Both the position numbers and the translations under genes were made by a program. The notes under the pieces are model-generated. The model was not told the origin of the DNA. It searched no databases and worked only from the letters and a program-made list of their open reading frames with translations. Positions 18,055-27,055 of a stretch of DNA of 41,146 nucleotides are shown here, piece after piece. Within the stretch, counting starts at the first letter, position 1. Each line of letters opens with the position of its first letter. Source of the DNA: CAKVLG01 sp045637805. Its GTDB lineage: Bacteria; Bacillota; Clostridia; Christensenellales; UBA1242. The stretch spans positions 1 to 41,146 of the forward strand of contig JAZUAE010000009.1 of the NCBI GenBank assembly GCA_045637805.1, in the 5' to 3' direction.

Positions 18055-19839
18055 ATGAAAAAAAGAGATCAGATTGATAATAAATATACATGGGACTTGT
18101 CTCCATTTTGCAAGAATGAAGAATCTTTTTATGAGAGGCTAAACAATCTTGAGTCGTGTATAGAAGAATTGAAAAAATTTGAAGGTAAACTGTCAGATAA
18201 GGATTGTTTGTTGGAGTATTTTAAACTTAATGACTATTTTGGTTTAGAATTTACAAAATTGTATATTTATTCTCATTCAAAATACGACGAAGATCAATCA
18301 AACACTATCTATAATGAAATGTTTGATAAAGCTCAAAAGCTAATGACAAAATACTCTGTGGCAATAAGTTATGGTGATGTTGAAATTTGCAATCTTCCTC
18401 TTTGCAAGTTGAAGGAATTGATGGTGTCTGAAAAGTTTAAGGATTACGATGAGACAATCAGGGGCTATATTAAAAGTAAAAAATATATGCTTTCACGTGA
18501 AGTTGAGGCGCTAATTGCTGGAATGGGGGATTTTTTAGGAGCACCGTATGATATTTTTTCAAAATATTCAAACGTTGATGTAAAGTATGAAAATGTAGAA
18601 GATTCAGCAGGTAAAAGATATAAAGTCAATCCTATTTTGGCGGAGAATTATGCTTCCAGTCCAGATAGAGTACTTAGAAAAAACACGAGTAGTTCACTTG
18701 CAAAAGCCTTTAAAAAGGTTGCAAATACATTGTCAGAAAACTTTGCCGCTTATGTTAAACAAAAGGTTTATTTTTCTAAACTAAGAGGTTTTAAGTCTTG
18801 CCTTGCTGCTAGTTTATTTTCTGAGGACATAGAAGAAGATGTGTATAACAGGTTAATTTTAAACATTAATAAAAACCTTAATGTTCAGCATGATATTTTG
18901 GATTTATTTAGAAGAGCTTTAAAATTAGAAAATATGGCTCGTTATGATATTTATGCACCTATCGGAAATAAGGAACCTAAGGATATGACTATAGAAGAAG
19001 CGTACTCTGTAGCATCAAAAGCTATTGCCCCTCTTGGGAAAGAGTATGTGAAACTATTTGAAAGAGCACAAAAAGAACGTTGGTTCGATTGTTTGCCAAA
19101 TAAAGGAAAAAGTACTGGCGCTTATTCAACCGCTGCTTATGATGCGGGGACCGTTATGCTTTTAAACTTCACAGGCAAAGACAATTATGTAAACACTATA
19201 GTTCACGAATTCGGACATTCGGCACATTCTTACTATTCTAATAACACTCAACATATAAGAAAGGCAGATTATGTAATTTTTTCAGCTGAAGTGGCAAGCT
19301 GTGTAAATGAACAATTACTTTATTTTTACAAACAGAAAACTGCAAAAAACAAGTTGGAAAAATTAAACAACATGAAAGAATTTTTTGAAAATGTTACGGG
19401 CGTTGTTTTTAAACAAGCAATGTTTAGTGAATTTGAGCAAAAAGTTTATGATGTTGTTGAACGTAATGATACATTGACAAAAGATAAAATTTTAGATATC
19501 TATGATAATCTAGAACGAAAATATTTAGGTAAAGATGTGATTATAGGAAAAAATCATAAATATTGCTGGAGTATGGTTCCACACTTCTTTTATGATTTTT
19601 ATGTGTATAAATATGCAACAGGATTTATTGCCTCATTCGTTATTGCTAAAAGAATTTTTGAAGGCGATAATGTAACTCGCGAAAAATACTTAAATTATTT
19701 AAAAAGTGGGTGCACTAAGCCTCCTATCGCCCTATTGCAAGATGTGGGGATAGATTTTATGACTGACGATATATATGATGAAGTGTTTAGTTATATTAAA
19801 GAAGAAATGAATAAATTTGAACAATTGATAAAAGAATAA
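18055..19839 (+). CDS. pepF: Oligoendopeptidase F
   Basis: 594-aa M3-family zinc peptidase that degrades medium-length peptides in the cytoplasm. Zinc motif HEFGH at residues 384-388 (IVHEFGHSAHSYYS), with the downstream Glu ligand in FSAEVASCVNE. The N-terminal helical domain (LSPFCKNEESFYERL) and the C-terminal block GYIKSKKYMLSREVEALI...YKYATGFIASFVIA are typical of PepF. AAAGGTGG precedes the ATG. A single-gene unit bounded by terminators on both sides. Confidence 0.95.
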   Translation: MKKRDQIDNKYTWDLSPFCKNEESFYERLNNLESCIEELKKFEGKLSDKDCLLEYFKLNDYFGLEFTKLYIYSHSKYDEDQSNTIYNEMFDKAQKLMTKYSVAISYGDVEICNLPLCKLKELMVSEKFKDYDETIRGYIKSKKYMLSREVEALIAGMGDFLGAPYDIFSKYSNVDVKYENVEDSAGKRYKVNPILAENYASSPDRVLRKNTSSSLAKAFKKVANTLSENFAAYVKQKVYFSKLRGFKSCLAASLFSEDIEEDVYNRLILNINKNLNVQHDILDLFRRALKLENMARYDIYAPIGNKEPKDMTIEEAYSVASKAIAPLGKEYVKLFERAQKERWFDCLPNKGKSTGAYSTAAYDAGTVMLLNFTGKDNYVNTIVHEFGHSAHSYYSNNTQHIRKADYVIFSAEVASCVNEQLLYFYKQKTAKNKLEKLNNMKEFFENVTGVVFKQAMFSEFEQKVYDVVERNDTLTKDKILDIYDNLERKYLGKDVIIGKNHKYCWSMVPHFFYDFYVYKYATGFIASFVIAKRIFEGDNVTREKYLNYLKSGCTKPPIALLQDVGIDFMTDDIYDEVFSYIKEEMNKFEQLIKE

Positions 19840-19868
19840 AAAGAACGCGAAAATGCGTTCTTTTTTGT
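19840..19868. terminator. Terminator after pepF
   Basis: AAAGAACGC-GAAAAT-GCGTTCTTTTTTG directly after the stop codon. Confidence 0.88.
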
Positions 19869-19911
19869 CAAGATTTTAGCCTTTTATGAATATTGTTTAT
19901 TAGGTGAAAAT

Positions 19912-20790
19912 ATGAAAAAAATATTCGAAGGCGCAGGTGTTGCAATAGTAACTCCATTTAAAGAAAATAAAATTGATTATAATGCTTTAGAAAAACTAAT
20001 AGATATTGATATAGACAAAGGCGTTAGTGCTATTATTTTGCTTGGAACCACAGGTGAGGGCGCAACAATTTCGTTAAAAGAAAGATTTGAGATTATTAAG
20101 TTTGCAAAAAACATTATTCGTGGTAGGGTAAAATTGATTGTTGGTACAGGACACAATGATTTTAAAACATGTGTGAAAAATACAATAATAGCTAAAAAAC
20201 TCGGTGCTGATGGTGTACTTGTTGTTACTCCGTATTACAACAAAACATCTCAGCAGGGAATTGTTGAATATTATACTCGACTTGCAAAAATAGGCATTCC
20301 GATAATAATGTATAATGTGCCAAGCAGAACGGGGCTTAATATTGAGCTTAATACTTTAAAAATATTGATAGAAGTCGATAATATATGTGGAATAAAAGAA
20401 AGCACGTGTGACATTAACAGAATAATAGAACTTACTCGTATATGTAAAAACAAAATTGCAGTATATAGTGGTGAAGATCATTTGAATTATGTTTTTTACA
20501 CACTTGGTGCGACGGGATGCGTAAGTGTCACGGCAAATGTTTTGGCAGATAAGGTTCAGGAGGTGTATCGGTTAAGCAAGAATCAAGAGTTTAGTGCGGC
20601 ATTAAAATTACAAGAAAGTTTAGCGGAAATTAATAAATTAATGTTTATAGATATAAATCCCATTCCGATTAAAACACTTATGGCAAAACAGGGGCTAATT
20701 GATAAAGAACTTAGAATGCCACTGGTTTCCTTATCGGTAGAAAATGATGAAAAACTTTTAAAACTTATAAATATAGATAAAATAATTTAA
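19912..20790 (+). CDS. dapA: 4-hydroxy-tetrahydrodipicolinate synthase
   Basis: 292-aa class I aldolase that condenses pyruvate with aspartate semialdehyde, the first step towards diaminopimelate and lysine. The TIM-barrel signatures are complete: GTTGEGATIS, VGTGHNDFK, VVTPYYNKTSQQG, MYNVPSRTG and the Schiff-base Lys162 in GIKESTCD. Diaminopimelate supplies the cell-wall cross-link, and lysine/dipicolinate uses are also fed from here. A short SD (TTAGGTGA) precedes the ATG. No dap neighbours are present and no lysine riboswitch is visible in the short upstream gap. Confidence 0.95.
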   Translation: MKKIFEGAGVAIVTPFKENKIDYNALEKLIDIDIDKGVSAIILLGTTGEGATISLKERFEIIKFAKNIIRGRVKLIVGTGHNDFKTCVKNTIIAKKLGADGVLVVTPYYNKTSQQGIVEYYTRLAKIGIPIIMYNVPSRTGLNIELNTLKILIEVDNICGIKESTCDINRIIELTRICKNKIAVYSGEDHLNYVFYTLGATGCVSVTANVLADKVQEVYRLSKNQEFSAALKLQESLAEINKLMFIDINPIPIKTLMAKQGLIDKELRMPLVSLSVENDEKLLKLINIDKII

Positions 20791-20933
20791 AATTTACAAA
20801 ACTTTTACAATTAAACTAATAAACATTTATATTTTTTGTGATATATTTATTATAGAGGTAATAATGATTAATATTTTATTTGCAGATAATGAAAATATAT
20901 ATTAATACAAAAGTTTAGTGTTAGGAGTTGAAA

Positions 20934-22508
20934 ATGAATAAATCTGTAACAAATATAAAAAATTTGACCACGAGTCAAGATTTTGATGTTGTCAAAATTA
21001 AAACAGAAAGAAACAGTTTGGGTGTTTTAAATACGATAATAGTTCTATTATTAATTGCGGTGCAACTTGCATTGCTTGTATTATCATCTATTTATTTTTC
21101 TTCAGTATTTCAAATTTTGGCTATACTTTCAATCATTCTAACACTTATTACTTGCTTGTATGTATTATCAACTGATAAAAATAGTCAATCAAAACCCGTG
21201 TGGATTTTGTTTTTGCTTACTTGTTTTACATTTGGTTATATAATATATTTTATATCAAATGAGAAAGTGTTTTGGGGTAGATATAAGAAAAGATATGAGA
21301 GAATATTAATTAATAGTTATAATTATCAAAAAGCAAGCAATATTGAAACAAACAACAAAATAACAAAAAAAGAATGTGTATATTTAGAAAAAGCTGGTAA
21401 TTTTGCGGCATATAAAGATACTGATGCAAAATATTTTTCAAGTGGAACACTAATGTTCGATAGTGTAATTGAAGACTTGAAAAATGCTAAAAAATTTATT
21501 TTCATTGAATTTTTTATTTTCTCTGATGGGGTTCTTTTGAAAAGAATTTTGAACATTCTTTCAGAAAAAGTAAAACAAGGCGTAGATGTTAGAATTATTT
21601 ATGATGATTTGGGAAGTCATGGTTCACTTAAATATAAAACAAAAAAAGCAATAAAGAATACTGGTATAAAAATTCACTCCTTTAATAAGCTTTTACCAAA
21701 ATTTAGTGCAATGCTTAACTATAGAGACCATAGAAAAATTATTGTTATTGATGGCAAGGTGGCATATACTGGTGGAACAAATCTGGCAGATGAATACATT
21801 AATGAAAAGCGTATGTATGGTTACTGGAAAGATGCGGGAATTAGAGTTGATGGCGCAGCGGTAGAAGCTTTTACTTTAATGTTTTTGAGGCAGTGGGAGT
21901 TTGTAACAAAGCAAAGTATAAACTATGCTAATTATTTGGGTTTGGCGGAAAAAAGAAAAAACACCTCAGTTTTTGTTCCTTATGCTGACGGCCTTGAGTA
22001 TGCAGATAATATAGGTAAAAATGTTTATACCAACATGATAGCAAATGCGAATGAAAAAATTTATATTATGTCGCCATACTTTGTAATTGATGATACTATA
22101 AATAATTTACTAATAAACAAAGCAAAATCGGGCGTAGATGTTAGAATAGTCCTTCCAGAAATAGCTGACAAGAAGATTGTATATATTATATCTAGAAACA
22201 ATGCTGAAAAGCTTATAAAACATGGCGTGAAAATATATACTATGAAAAATAGTTTTGTTCATTCAAAAGTAATGTTTACTGAAAATAGTGCTGTTGTTGG
22301 ATCTATAAATATGGATCTTAGAAGTTTTTATCAACAATTTGAAAGTGCAATTTATACAAACGATGATGGTGTGATGAGGTCTATAGAAGAAGATTTCAAC
22401 GAGACTTTTGAAAAGTCGTTAAGGTTAAATAATACAAATTTAAAAAGAAACAAATTGTCTTTTAAAATTATTGCAGGTATAACTAATATAATATCTCCAT
22501 TTATGTAA
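20934..22508 (+). CDS. cls: Cardiolipin synthase (phospholipase D family)
   Basis: 524-aa membrane enzyme that joins phosphatidylglycerol molecules to cardiolipin. Two hydrophobic segments in the first 100 residues anchor it. There are two PLD motifs: H266-x-K268-x4-D273 (HRKIIVIDG, followed by GGTNLADEY) and H443-x-K445-x4-E450 (HSKVMFTEN, followed by GSINMDLRSF). In the second motif Glu replaces the usual Asp. The start is the ATG at 20934, because TAGGAG at 20922-20927 is well placed for it; an in-frame TTG 6 nt earlier is less likely. Confidence 0.9.
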   Translation: MNKSVTNIKNLTTSQDFDVVKIKTERNSLGVLNTIIVLLLIAVQLALLVLSSIYFSSVFQILAILSIILTLITCLYVLSTDKNSQSKPVWILFLLTCFTFGYIIYFISNEKVFWGRYKKRYERILINSYNYQKASNIETNNKITKKECVYLEKAGNFAAYKDTDAKYFSSGTLMFDSVIEDLKNAKKFIFIEFFIFSDGVLLKRILNILSEKVKQGVDVRIIYDDLGSHGSLKYKTKKAIKNTGIKIHSFNKLLPKFSAMLNYRDHRKIIVIDGKVAYTGGTNLADEYINEKRMYGYWKDAGIRVDGAAVEAFTLMFLRQWEFVTKQSINYANYLGLAEKRKNTSVFVPYADGLEYADNIGKNVYTNMIANANEKIYIMSPYFVIDDTINNLLINKAKSGVDVRIVLPEIADKKIVYIISRNNAEKLIKHGVKIYTMKNSFVHSKVMFTENSAVVGSINMDLRSFYQQFESAIYTNDDGVMRSIEEDFNETFEKSLRLNNTNLKRNKLSFKIIAGITNIISPFM

Positions 22509-22588
22509 AAATGTTCGATTACAAAAATTAAACAAATAATGTTTTATAAAATTTTAGTAAACTTTTGTCGAAGAAAGGGAAAAATAAT

Positions 22589-23248
22589 ATGGAAAATAGC
22601 GATGCTAGTACAAATAAAAAGAATAAATTGATAGTAGTGATAAATATATTTATGCTAATAATGAGTATGGTCTGTTTGGGTTTTATTGTGACGATGTTGA
22701 TTTTAGGTGATCCAACAAATAGGTTACTATCGTGTATTTTTACATTTTTATTATATTTTATACCGGTGTTTATGCAATTGTTCTTTAAGGTTAGAATTTC
22801 TTTCTCATTACTTATAATTTATGTCGGGTTTGTGACGCTTGGAGCTTTTTGTGGTAGCTCTTTGCATTTGACACATAAATTAAATGGTTTTGACAAAGTT
22901 CAACATACAATTTGGGGATATGTTTCTTGTTTTATAGGATTGTTTTATTTATGTAAAACAAAAGAGATAGATAACGTAAAACCGTTGACTGTTATTTTAG
23001 TGTTTTTAGGAATATCTTTAGCAACATCTGGCATATGGGAAGTTTTTGAATTTATAGGCGACAAATTTCTTGGTCAAACAGCTCAGGGGAATCCGGTCAA
23101 TGGAATTGTTGCTGTTGATGATGCTATGTATGATATTATTTGCCATACTTGCGGAAGTATACTCTTTACAGTGCACTATTGTCTAGATAAATTTTTAAAT
23201 AAAAATTTGGGAATAACTAGTGTTATTCGAGATTTTAAAGCGGATTAA
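22589..23248 (+). CDS. Integral membrane protein, DUF2238/YjdF-like
   Basis: 219-aa protein with about six membrane segments. The charged signature residues WEVFEFIGD, the DDAMYDIICH segment and the HKLNGFDKVQH segment resemble the YjdF/DUF2238 membrane family, whose function is unknown. The start is placed at the ATG at 22589, with GAAAGGG 10-16 nt upstream; the in-frame TTG at 22565 has no SD. It follows cls after 80 nt and may be part of the same envelope-related transcript. Confidence 0.7.
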   Translation: MENSDASTNKKNKLIVVINIFMLIMSMVCLGFIVTMLILGDPTNRLLSCIFTFLLYFIPVFMQLFFKVRISFSLLIIYVGFVTLGAFCGSSLHLTHKLNGFDKVQHTIWGYVSCFIGLFYLCKTKEIDNVKPLTVILVFLGISLATSGIWEVFEFIGDKFLGQTAQGNPVNGIVAVDDAMYDIICHTCGSILFTVHYCLDKFLNKNLGITSVIRDFKAD

Positions 23249-23369
23249 GCGTTTACTTAGCCATAATAACAAGAGAACAAATCTTTTACATAGTTTGGGT
23301 TGTAAATAAAATTTAAATATACTCTATACAAAATTTAAATTTTATGGTATAATATTACTGGAGTAAAAA

Positions 23370-25031
23370 ATGGCAATCGAAAAAGTTTATGGTATTAAGG
23401 TGAGTAATAAAGATTTAAACTTGTTTGCTAGTGAAAATTGCAAAGATATTTTTTCGTGTGAAGAAATAAGTGAAAATTCAATTATAGTAAAACGTGAACA
23501 AATATATAGTATTGAAGGTGTTAAAACTTTACTTAGAAATACAAAATATTTTACTCAATTGTTAAGCACTTTAGAAAAAACATCAAGATTAAAAGTTAAT
23601 GTTGTAGGCGTCCGAGATGTTAAACTTGCAATTAATAGAACTACTTTTGTAGATTTGTGTAATCATCTAAAAAAAGAGGGTAAGCTTTCAGATATAGAGG
23701 GCATAGATGAAAAAATTGACAAATTAAATTATGCAGTTTCTTTTGAGAGACTTGTAAATCTTCAGCCACAACAACTTGTAGAATTAAACGGTAAGAAAGT
23801 TTTATATGATAATACACTTATTATGAATAGTTTTAGGGAACTTGCAAAGTTAACAAATAAAACACAACTTGCATCTAGCAGAAAGAATAGAGAATTAATG
23901 TATGCTGTAAAAAAAATTATTGTGCAAAATAAGCTTGGTAGCATGATTCTTTTAAACGAAAACGAAAAGAAATGTTTAGTTAAAATAATGCATGATGAAT
24001 ATGTTGATACATATGCAATAGATGAAATCAATTCAACAGTTGATAATATTGAATCTGTGGCGTTAAATTCAGATCTAATAAGATATGTGTTTAAAAATAT
24101 GCCAGAGAACTATTCAAAAGTAGAAAAGGCTATATATACATATATAAAATTATGTAGAATGTGTACCTATGATGCTGAATTCTACGCAGAAGGTCAAAGT
24201 GAAGAAGTTAACGAGAAACATACAAATAAGGAAAGGCTTTCTACAATATCTCCATCAAACAATGTTGTTGTATGCTATGAAATTAATCAAATATTAGCTC
24301 AGTTATTAAAACATGTTGGAATTAACTATGAGGTAAAAGCTGAACTTGGAGAATATGGGAATGGTCACTCAAACTTAATCTTTAAAGCAAATGATTTTGT
24401 TATTCAAGCGGATACAGTTTCTACTATTCTTGGAAGTGATATGTTAAATACAAAAATGCATTCACCTATAAAAGGTCTTATTTGTAAAAATCCTAATAAA
24501 GACGTTCAGACAAGATTTAATAAGGTTGTAAAGAAAGTTTATGATGATATAAAAGCTAACGATCCGAGCCCTTATGTTGAAGGTGACACGGTTGATAAAT
24601 GGAGTGAACTTTTAACAATATTTATTGAGGATCCAGTTGACGTTACTATGAAAGAAAAAATTGAGTTGTTTACAGAGGTGGCAGCAACAAACAAATTGCC
24701 TTTAACTGAAAAGATTGCATATTTAACAAAAGTTTACAATCAAATGTTTAGCAAGGACAAAAAAACTTATATGACAATTATAAGTCAAAAGAGGGATGGA
24801 CAAAGATTCAAAAAACCTACACTTGTAATTACATATAATGACGTTCAAAAAATAACAGCGATTACACACAATAAATATGTTCTTTTTGATGAAGGTGAAT
24901 GGAAACATATTCCTAGAGCAACACTTCAAGATATGTTTAATAAAGGTAGACTTTCATACATAAGCAATCATACAATACCAGGAATAAAAGCTTCTACAAT
25001 GGAGGATACAAGTAATGATCAACCAACTTAG
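23370..25031 (+). CDS. Transglutaminase-like Cys-His-Asp protein
   Basis: 553-aa protein. The middle region (about 245-350) reads as a transglutaminase-like core: an AIYTYIKLCRMCTYD helix, then C302 (VVVCYEI), H333 (NGHSNLIF) and D348 (VIQADTV), the order and spacing of a Cys-His-Asp triad. The N- and C-terminal thirds match nothing I know. There is no signal peptide, so it should be cytoplasmic. CTGGAG is the SD and GGTATAATATT just upstream is a -10 box. The 71-aa gene at 25015 overlaps its end and is coupled. Confidence 0.6.
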   Translation: MAIEKVYGIKVSNKDLNLFASENCKDIFSCEEISENSIIVKREQIYSIEGVKTLLRNTKYFTQLLSTLEKTSRLKVNVVGVRDVKLAINRTTFVDLCNHLKKEGKLSDIEGIDEKIDKLNYAVSFERLVNLQPQQLVELNGKKVLYDNTLIMNSFRELAKLTNKTQLASSRKNRELMYAVKKIIVQNKLGSMILLNENEKKCLVKIMHDEYVDTYAIDEINSTVDNIESVALNSDLIRYVFKNMPENYSKVEKAIYTYIKLCRMCTYDAEFYAEGQSEEVNEKHTNKERLSTISPSNNVVVCYEINQILAQLLKHVGINYEVKAELGEYGNGHSNLIFKANDFVIQADTVSTILGSDMLNTKMHSPIKGLICKNPNKDVQTRFNKVVKKVYDDIKANDPSPYVEGDTVDKWSELLTIFIEDPVDVTMKEKIELFTEVAATNKLPLTEKIAYLTKVYNQMFSKDKKTYMTIISQKRDGQRFKKPTLVITYNDVQKITAITHNKYVLFDEGEWKHIPRATLQDMFNKGRLSYISNHTIPGIKASTMEDTSNDQPT

Positions 25032-25230
25032 AGAGCAAAATATAAAACTTCTAGAAAAAAATATTAAAAGTGGCAATGAAAAATCTGTTACAATGCATAG
25101 AATAATTGAACAAATTTTAAAAGAAGATGATTGTTTTAAACAATTAACTGTAGAAAAAGCTGCAGAAATATTGAAAATTTTACAAGTAAAAGACTGGAAA
25201 AATGTATATGTAAAATTATTAAATAAATAA
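25015..25230 (+). CDS. Hypothetical 71-aa protein coupled to the transglutaminase-like gene
   Basis: A 71-aa, all-helical, charged protein (LREQNIKLLEKNIKSG..., LTVEKAAEILKILQV). GGAGG inside the end of the previous gene is placed for this ATG and the two frames overlap by 17 nt, so synthesis is coupled, which suggests a partner role. I do not recognise the family. A good terminator follows at 25231. Confidence 0.6.
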   Translation: MINQLREQNIKLLEKNIKSGNEKSVTMHRIIEQILKEDDCFKQLTVEKAAEILKILQVKDWKNVYVKLLNK

Positions 25231-25260
25231 AGAAGACCCCTGCTGGGGTCTTCTTTATTA
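25231..25260 (+). terminator. Terminator closing the chromosomal block
   Basis: AGAAGACCCC-TGCT-GGGGTCTTCTTTATT: a 10-bp GC-rich stem, the strongest in the window. The next gene is only at 25828; between them lie the tRNA fragment, a second hairpin and arm-type repeats. Confidence 0.92.
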
Positions 25261-25369
25261 GAGTTCGCATTCTAGGCTTTCTTGTATATATTTTTTCCTT
25301 ATAGGTTCAGTACATGCCGTTACTAAGTCTAACGTTGCCAGGAATAATTTTCCAGCATATAAAATTAAA

Positions 25370-25414
25370 TGGAGCTGATGGCGGGGATCGAACCCGCGAC
25401 CGCCACCTTACCAA
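25370..25414 (-). other. tRNA-Thr(GGU) 3' half, left att site
   Basis: The complement reads as the 3' half of tRNA-Thr: anticodon loop TTGGTAA (anticodon GGT), 3' anticodon stem GGTGG, a variable loop, T-arm GCGGG-TTCGATC-CCCGC, acceptor 3' strand CATCAGC, discriminator T and encoded CCA (25372-25370). The 5' half is missing: the sequence on the other side (25415 onward) has no D-arm or acceptor. The last 12 nt (25403-25414) are identical to 39497-39508, so this is one end of an integrated element with crossover in the anticodon loop. Confidence 0.85.
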
Positions 25415-25451
25415 GTATTGAATTTTACTAAAACAAGACTCGAACTCATAG

Positions 25452-25486
25452 CACAGGAAACCTTTATATTTCCTGTGTTTTTTGTT
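25452..25486. terminator. Hairpin just inside the left end of the element
   Basis: CACAGGAAA-CCTTTATA-TTTCCTGTG followed by TTTTTTG: a 9-bp stem with T-run, 37 nt inside the att core. Confidence 0.75.
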
Positions 25487-25503
25487 ACTCCAAAATCTCC
25501 CAA

Positions 25504-25630
25504 TTGTTGTCAATTTTCAAAAATCTGACAACAGTTGACAACAAAAGCTCCATTTTAACCCACTGAAACACCAAATTTTTCCACCTAAAATCATCTAAAC
25601 TCGCCTAAAACCGAACAACAAGTGTTGTCA
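25504..25630. repeat. Arm-type integrase-binding repeats, left cluster
   Basis: TTGTTGTCA at 25504-25512, TGACAAC at 25526-25532, TGACAACAA at 25536-25544 and TGTTGTCA ending 25630, the last within the dyad ACAACA-AG-TGTTGT (25615-25628). CCACCTAAAATCA at 25581-25593 is repeated inverted at 39284-39296. The cluster lies 90-215 nt from the att core, as expected for arm sites of a Tn916-type integrase. Confidence 0.65.
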
Positions 25631-25683
25631 GGAAGAAATTTAATATTTTTCTTTTTCATTTTTATACAAAATTAGATATCTTA

Positions 25684-25808
25684 TGATATAATGCTAATAT
25701 AAGAAGTTAGTTATGGATATAGATAAATTAGAAATGATACATGAGTTGCAAATAAAAAACAATAAATACTTTAAAAATAATGCATTTTTCACCAAAATGT
25801 GTTATAAT
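25684..25808 (+). promoter_or_regulatory. Two extended -10 promoters upstream of the methyltransferase operon
   Basis: TGA-TATAAT (-10 at 25687-25692) and TGT-TATAAT (-10 at 25803-25808). Neither has a good -35 box. The second gives a leader of about 13 nt that still contains GGAG (25818-25821). Confidence 0.5.
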
Positions 25809-25827
25809 TAATAAATCGGAGAAATAT

Positions 25828-27054
25828 ATGATAAATGTTGTAGATTTATTCTCAGGCGCAGGTGGCATGACGCTCGGTTTTAAATATATTATAAAAAATA
25901 ACACTTTCAAAAAAAGTGATGTTTTTGACATACTTTTCGCAAATGAATTTGATAAAGATGCCGCCTCAACTTTTAGGAATAACTTTCCTGAGATTAATAT
26001 GGTTGAGAAAGATATTAAAAACTTGACAGAAGAAGAAATCCATAGATATTTAAATGGTAAAAATGTTGATTTAATCATAGGTGGACCTCCTTGTCAGTCT
26101 TTTAGCACAGTAGGTAAAAGAGTTTACGATGATAAAGCAAAGATGTATCAGGAATACTTGCGATTATTAAAGATAATACGTCCGAAAATGTTTTTATTTG
26201 AAAATGTTCGTGGAATTTTATCAATGAAGGAAACATTTTATAAAACTGATAATGAGGGAAATATTTTATATGATGAGATAGTAAGCAAAACAGGACGAAA
26301 ATCAAAGAAACCTCAAATAGATTACTATGGAGATAAGATTTTAGATAAAATTGAAAAAGAATTCAAAAATATTGATAATGACTTTGGATATAAAATCAAA
26401 TATCAAGTACTAAAAGCATCAGATTTTGGAGTTCCTCAAAATCGAGAAAGAGTATTTATTGTTGGGGTTAGAAATGATATAAACAAAGAATGGACCTTTC
26501 CGACACCTTTAAATAATGATATTTTGTCTATAAAAGAAGCGATAGATGATTTGCCTGAATTAAAATCTGGACAATCTATAAATAAATACAATAAAGAACC
26601 AGACAATTATTATCAGAAACTTATGAGAAAGAAATCAAATGTTCTTACACAACATATTGCAGCAGATTATGGAGAAAAAATAAGAACAGTAATTAAAAAT
26701 GTACCGCAGGGAGAAGGTAAAAATTATTTTAATAAATTAGTAGAAGAAGGAAAGATTGATAAAAAATATTATTTAACTTCTGGCTATGCCAATACTTATT
26801 CTAGATTAATAGAAACAGAACCATCAACTACAATTACAAACAATCTTACAACACCTTCCGCCCTAAGATGTATTCATTATAGAGATGATAGAGCATTAAG
26901 CCCACGCGAAGGAGCTAGAATACAATCTTTCCCTGATTGGTTTGATTTTAGTGGGAACATGGGTAAAGTTGCAATGCAAATTGGCAACGCTGTTCCCCCA
27001 CTTTTGGCAATGGCAATGGCAGAACAAATTAAAAATTTTTTAGAAGGAGTTTAG
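25828..27054 (+). CDS. DNA (cytosine-5)-methyltransferase
   Basis: 408-aa C5-cytosine methyltransferase of the Dcm type; it transfers a methyl group from AdoMet to C5 of a cytosine in a specific DNA site. Motif I is DLFSGAGGMTLGF, catalytic motif IV is GGPPCQSFS with C89, motif VI is FENVRG, motif VIII is QNRERVFIVG, motif IX is SPREGARIQSFPDW and motif X is GNAVPPLLA. The variable region is short, so one site is recognised. The start is the ATG at 25828, which has GGAG 6 nt upstream; the open frame extends back to 25780 without an SD. The next gene starts 1 nt after its stop. No restriction nuclease lies next to it; instead the partners are a GHKL ATPase and a receiver-HEPN protein. Confidence 0.95.
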   Translation: MINVVDLFSGAGGMTLGFKYIIKNNTFKKSDVFDILFANEFDKDAASTFRNNFPEINMVEKDIKNLTEEEIHRYLNGKNVDLIIGGPPCQSFSTVGKRVYDDKAKMYQEYLRLLKIIRPKMFLFENVRGILSMKETFYKTDNEGNILYDEIVSKTGRKSKKPQIDYYGDKILDKIEKEFKNIDNDFGYKIKYQVLKASDFGVPQNRERVFIVGVRNDINKEWTFPTPLNNDILSIKEAIDDLPELKSGQSINKYNKEPDNYYQKLMRKKSNVLTQHIAADYGEKIRTVIKNVPQGEGKNYFNKLVEEGKIDKKYYLTSGYANTYSRLIETEPSTTITNNLTTPSALRCIHYRDDRALSPREGARIQSFPDWFDFSGNMGKVAMQIGNAVPPLLAMAMAEQIKNFLEGV

Positions 27055-27055
27055 A

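Noticed and set aside
20864..20905. 13-codon frame with SD between dapA and cls
   Set aside because: AGAGGT precedes the ATG, but the product is too short and no attenuator hairpin is present.
25307..25513. Minus-strand 68-aa frame across the tRNA fragment
   Set aside because: It translates the tRNA 3' half and the terminator hairpin (typical WRSRVRSPPSAP string); not a gene.
25713..25811. 32-aa frame before the C5 methyltransferase
   Set aside because: Weak SD only, and it contains the second -10 box of the methyltransferase promoter.
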